Assembly (NCBI RefSeq): GCF_000337095.1
Contig: NZ_AOIV01000008.1
Coordinates: 177,191 to 241,190 of the forward strand
Direction of reading: 5' to 3'
Origin: Halogeometricum pallidum JCM 14848
GTDB taxonomy: Archaea; Halobacteriota; Halobacteria; Halobacteriales; Haloferacaceae
Length of the DNA: 64,000 nucleotides
The translations under genes and the position numbers were made by a program. Below are positions 61,306 through 64,000 of this stretch, piece after piece. The notes beneath the pieces are model-generated. The model had not been told where the DNA came from. It made no database searches and saw nothing but the letters and a program-made list of their open reading frames with translations. Every line of letters starts with the position of its first letter. Within the stretch, counting starts at the first letter, position 1.

Positions 61306-62322
61306 TTATCCCTGGTTCGATGCGGTGGAGACGAAGCGCACCTCGGGGTCGAGGCGCGGTTGGTCGTTCGGCCGGATGGCCGGGCGGAACCGCAGGAGGC
61401 GCTTGTCGGGACCCGGAAGGGAACCCTTCACGAGCGCGTGCGGACCGTCGACCTCGCCGTAGCCGACGTAGCCGCCGTCGACGGACGCCTCGTCGCCGTC
61501 ACCGATGTCGACGAGGCGCTTGTTGAGTTCGGTCCGCTGGTGGTAGCCCGTCTGACCGAGCTGCGGAACGGTCGAACGGACGCGGGAGGGGTTCCACGGG
61601 CCGAGGTTACCGATACGGCGCCGCCAGCCCTGCCGGGCGTGCTTGCCCTTTCGCTTCTGGACGCCCCATCGCTTGACGGGGCCCTGCGTGCCTTTCCCCT
61701 TCGTGACGCCGGCGACGTCCATGTACTCGCCGGCGCGGAAGACGTCCGACATGGCGTGCTCGCCGCCCTCTCCGACGAGGTCTAGGGCGAAGTCGACGCG
61801 GTCGTCGAGCGAGCCGCCGCCGACGCGCGTCTCCATGATGTCGGGCTTCTTCTTGGGGATGTTCTTCATCCCTGCCGGGACGGTGTGGGTGATGACGCGG
61901 ACGTCGTCGACCTCGCCCGCTTCGAGCGCGGAGCGCAGGTCGTCGGCGTCGTCGTCGAACGTGTCCTCCGACGGGAGGTCGAGGGCGCGGTCGAGGTTCT
62001 CGTCGAACTCCGACGCCCACACTTCGGTCAGGGGCTTGGTACCGTACGGCGTGTCTTCGTAGGCTCGAAGGGCGACGGCGCGCATCGGCGGCGTCTCGAC
62101 GACGGTCACTGGGACGGCCTCCTCCATCCCTTCGCGGGGGGAGTTGGACTCGTCGTTGACCATCATCACTTGGGTCATTCCGGCCTTGTAGCCGGCGAAC
62201 CCTTGCAGCGCCGGTGACCCGTCGTCGTCGGGCCACGATTTGATGCGTGGGACCTCCTTGGTCGCACGCGTGCGTGGGCCGTAACCCATCGAACCCTTAC
62301 GTGGTCTGCTTGGTTGTGGCAT
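61306..62322 (-). CDS. rpl3: 50S ribosomal protein uL3
   Basis: 338 residues, the archaeal/eukaryotic length. MPQPSRPRKGSMGYGPRTRA, GFAGYKAGMTQVMMVNDESN, and VTKGKGTQGPVKRWGVQKRK near the peptidyl transferase centre are diagnostic. It is the first ribosomal gene of the operon, four bases after the SPOUT methyltransferase. Confidence 0.97.
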   Translation of the reverse strand: MPQPSRPRKGSMGYGPRTRATKEVPRIKSWPDDDGSPALQGFAGYKAGMTQVMMVNDESNSPREGMEEAVPVTVVETPPMRAVALRAYEDTPYGTKPLTEVWASEFDENLDRALDLPSEDTFDDDADDLRSALEAGEVDDVRVITHTVPAGMKNIPKKKPDIMETRVGGGSLDDRVDFALDLVGEGGEHAMSDVFRAGEYMDVAGVTKGKGTQGPVKRWGVQKRKGKHARQGWRRRIGNLGPWNPSRVRSTVPQLGQTGYHQRTELNKRLVDIGDGDEASVDGGYVGYGEVDGPHALVKGSLPGPDKRLLRFRPAIRPNDQPRLDPEVRFVSTASNQG

Positions 62323-62326
62323 GTGT

Positions 62327-63163
62327 TCACTCCGTGAGTGTCAGGGACGCGAGGGAAGCGAACATCGCTTCCTCGGTTCGCACCACCTCGCTGCCCTGTC
62401 GCGGAATCGTATTGAGCCAGAGGTCGAACCCCGGACCGTCGGAGGGTTCGACTGTGACTTCCTCGGCGTTGATGCCGAGAATGTCCGGAAGCCCGCGGCC
62501 TGGCGAACCGAAGACGACGGTGGCTCCCTCCCGGTCGATTCGCGGGGAGAGTTCCGCTAGCTTCGGCACCGTCAGCGACTCTCCGTGGCGGGACGTCGCG
62601 ATAGTGACGCCCGCGTCGGAGCGGCCGAGTGCTTCCTCGAGGTCCGTGCGGGCGATGGAGAACCCCGGAACGGGCTCGTCCACGATCCGCGCACGGACCG
62701 GTTCTCGCGAAGAGATCCTGATGGCGACGCGCTCTCCCTCCTCCAACTCCGTACCGGACGGAGCGTAGAGGGAGACCGGGTGTTGCAGTCCGCAATTGAC
62801 CCGAACGCGACCTTCAGGTCCGACCTCGGTCACGATTCCCTGTTGTAACGACCCCGAATCGTTCGATTCGGAGCCGGTCGTAGACGAGACGAGGAGGGGC
62901 GGGAGGACGCCGACGTACTGCAGTTCGTCGCGGTGCCCCCACACCTCCTTTCGGAGGTAGGGTGGCGTAACGGCGTATCGCAACACCGTCTCGACGAACT
63001 CGCCTCCCCACCGGTTCTCGCCTTCCCGGTCGGGGAAGACGACGAGCCGGTTCGCCCGAAACACCGTCGCCGCGCGGGCGACGTAACCGAGTTTGCGAGT
63101 GGCCTCGCGTTTGTCCTCGGCTTCTCGGACGACGGAAGACGGCACGAGTACGCTCAGTGTCAT
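62327..63163 (-). CDS. SPOUT-class RNA methyltransferase (DUF171)
   Basis: 278 residues. MTLSVLVPSSVVREAEDKRE opens, ARAATVFRANRLVVFPDRE and RYAVTPPYLRKEVWGHRDEL are the N-terminal knot part; an OB-like insert (QGIVTEVGPEGRVRVNCGLQ) follows, and ATVVFGSPGRGLPDILG and LNTIPRQGSEVVRTEEAM form the AdoMet-binding trefoil knot. It matches the putative RNA uridine-N3 methyltransferases (SPOUT1 family). It heads the operon, four bases before rpl3. A TTTTAG box about 55 bases upstream (63218-63223) may be its TATA element. Confidence 0.9.
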   Translation of the reverse strand: MTLSVLVPSSVVREAEDKREATRKLGYVARAATVFRANRLVVFPDREGENRWGGEFVETVLRYAVTPPYLRKEVWGHRDELQYVGVLPPLLVSSTTGSESNDSGSLQQGIVTEVGPEGRVRVNCGLQHPVSLYAPSGTELEEGERVAIRISSREPVRARIVDEPVPGFSIARTDLEEALGRSDAGVTIATSRHGESLTVPKLAELSPRIDREGATVVFGSPGRGLPDILGINAEEVTVEPSDGPGFDLWLNTIPRQGSEVVRTEEAMFASLASLTLTE

Positions 63164-63333
63164 ACCGGTCCCTTCGTCGTCACGTCTAGACTGTATCGCT
63201 TGTACCGGATGCCTCCCTAAAAGGGTAGCGACTCGTAGCCGACGTTGTGAGGGCGTGACACTCCCGGGAACGGGGGTTTTCCCGGCCGGACGTCCGTGTG
63301 ATTCGTCACCGCGACGGTGCGCCGTCGGGTCGT

Positions 63334-63708
63334 TTACGGCACCATCGCCGACCGGTCCTCCCGCCCGGATTCCGACCGGGCGTCGCGGCCCGCCCCCGTC
63401 TCGTCGATGTGCGCTCGGCCGAACTGCACCGCCTTCGAGTTCACCGCGTCGAGTTCGACGTCCAGAGAGCCGTCTCGGCCCGTGAAGCGGTACTCGCCGC
63501 GGGCGACCACGCGCACCTGCCCGAACGCGCCGGGACCTCGCACGATTTCGTGGCTCCCGGAGTACGCCGAGTGCGAGACGTGCACTCGGTCGCCCTCGAC
63601 CCGGTACTCGGCCCCGTTACCGCAACTGATGGCCGCTCGAATCAGTTGTTTCACCGCGTCGTCGTCGCCGTCCCGGTGCAGTTCGCGGATTCGGGTTTCC
63701 AAGTTCAT
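63334..63708 (-). CDS. Conserved haloarchaeal protein, unknown function
   Basis: 124 residues. MNLETRIRELHRDGDDDAVK then QLIRAAISCGNGAEYRVEGD and the strand-rich VHVSHSAYSGSHEIVRGPGA FGQVRVVARGEYRFTG. The two halves look like a short helical hairpin plus a small beta domain; the end is disordered and charged. Only halophile-style composition supports it; family not recognised. It lies between the ribosomal operon and tRNA-Gly, reading leftwards. Confidence 0.6.
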   Translation of the reverse strand: MNLETRIRELHRDGDDDAVKQLIRAAISCGNGAEYRVEGDRVHVSHSAYSGSHEIVRGPGAFGQVRVVARGEYRFTGRDGSLDVELDAVNSKAVQFGRAHIDETGAGRDARSESGREDRSAMVP

Positions 63709-63911
63709 ACTCCATCCACGCCGCTCGCGGCGATAGCGGTTGGCCCGTCGTGGTTAGGGATTTCTAATCGGACTGTCAGCGTCTCCGATCCGTTCGCTCC
63801 GCCAACCCGTCCGTGGGTGGCACCCCCACGCCATCTCCCGATTTATGACGTTTCGCAAGCCTTATCAATCGACCTCGCGTTACGATTTATTGTAGTCGCA
63901 CGCCGCGACGG

Positions 63912-63982
63912 GCGCTGGTAGTGTAGTGGTATCACGTGACCTTGCCATGGTCACAACCTGGGTTCAAATCCCAGCCAGCGCA
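63912..63982 (+). tRNA. tRNA-Gly (GCC)
   Basis: Acceptor GCGCTGG pairs with CCAGCGC (63912-63918 with 63975-63981), discriminator A at 63982. Anticodon stem GTGAC/GTCAC with loop CTTGCCATG region gives GCC; the T-arm GGGTTCAAATCCC is canonical. CCA is not encoded. A TATA-like TTTATTG about 25 bases upstream fits an archaeal tRNA promoter. Confidence 0.95.
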
Positions 63983-64000
63983 CTTCTCCGAAACTCACTC

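Noticed and set aside
61607..62236. A 209-codon frame within rpl3
   Set aside because: Arg-rich shadow of the ribosomal protein gene on the same strand in another frame.

Overview
The window comes from a haloarchaeon (class Halobacteria). Evidence: GC is very high, proteins are acidic and rich in Asp/Glu, Tat-type lipoprotein signals (RR plus lipobox) are common, one protein ends in a PGF-type archaeosortase tail, TATA-type promoters sit close to start codons, and the archaeal S10/spc ribosomal operon and a bacterioruberin carotenoid cluster are present. The gene set around crtB, cruF, lyeJ and crtD resembles Haloferax-like genomes, but genus cannot be fixed from the sequence alone. No CRISPR array, rRNA, plasmid replication gene or intact insertion sequence was seen.

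Layout. 1-2430: the end of a HAD hydrolase, three small haloarchaeal genes and ribosomal protein eS8. 2511-10675: a phosphate block. An AbrB-PhoU fusion regulator diverges from two tandem pstS paralogues, followed by pstC, pstA, pstB and phoU. 10678-11295: a 618-bp segment bounded by two convergent copies of one repeat, each carrying a GAA/TTC-loop hairpin. 11296-19720: cdc48-type AAA ATPase, larC, a DUF892 ferritin-like gene, a RuvC-fold protein divergent from radB, a CBS-HPF-like ribosome-associated candidate and small genes. 19837-22120: a very low-complexity lipoprotein, then an AT-richer stretch with mini-ORFs and tRNA-Val. 22121-26082: trpDFEG operon with a TGTAC/GTACA inverted repeat at its promoter. 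26258-33235: membrane proteins, class II ribonucleotide reductase with an abutting upstream ORF, an arylsulfotransferase and a 40-residue zinc finger. 33451-39632: C50 carotenoid genes crtB, cruF, lyeJ and crtD, with a thiolase/DUF35 pair between. 39737-48566: SDR, ZIP transporter, PGF-CTERM protein, Usp-like protein, TIGR00300 ornithine cyclodeaminase family protein, an alpha/beta hydrolase and a GH15 glucoamylase. 48704-63163: one long minus-strand S10/spc operon (SPOUT methyltransferase, L3 to L15, SecY, with RNase P subunit 1). The window closes with a small conserved gene and tRNA-Gly.

How genes work together: the pst block imports phosphate and its two PhoU-family proteins (one with a DNA-binding AbrB head) probably tune it. 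trpD, F, E and G form overlapping units of tryptophan synthesis. The carotenoid genes make bacterioruberin from geranylgeranyl diphosphate. The ribosomal operon couples ribosome, RNase P and translocon production.

The most unusual observation is a family of short palindromes whose stems differ but whose triloop is always GAA (or TTC on the other strand). It occurs in the intergenic inverted-repeat pair and as apparently in-frame palindromic insertions in two conserved genes (TIGR00300 gene and nrdJ). This recalls the Rickettsia palindromic elements that insert within reading frames.
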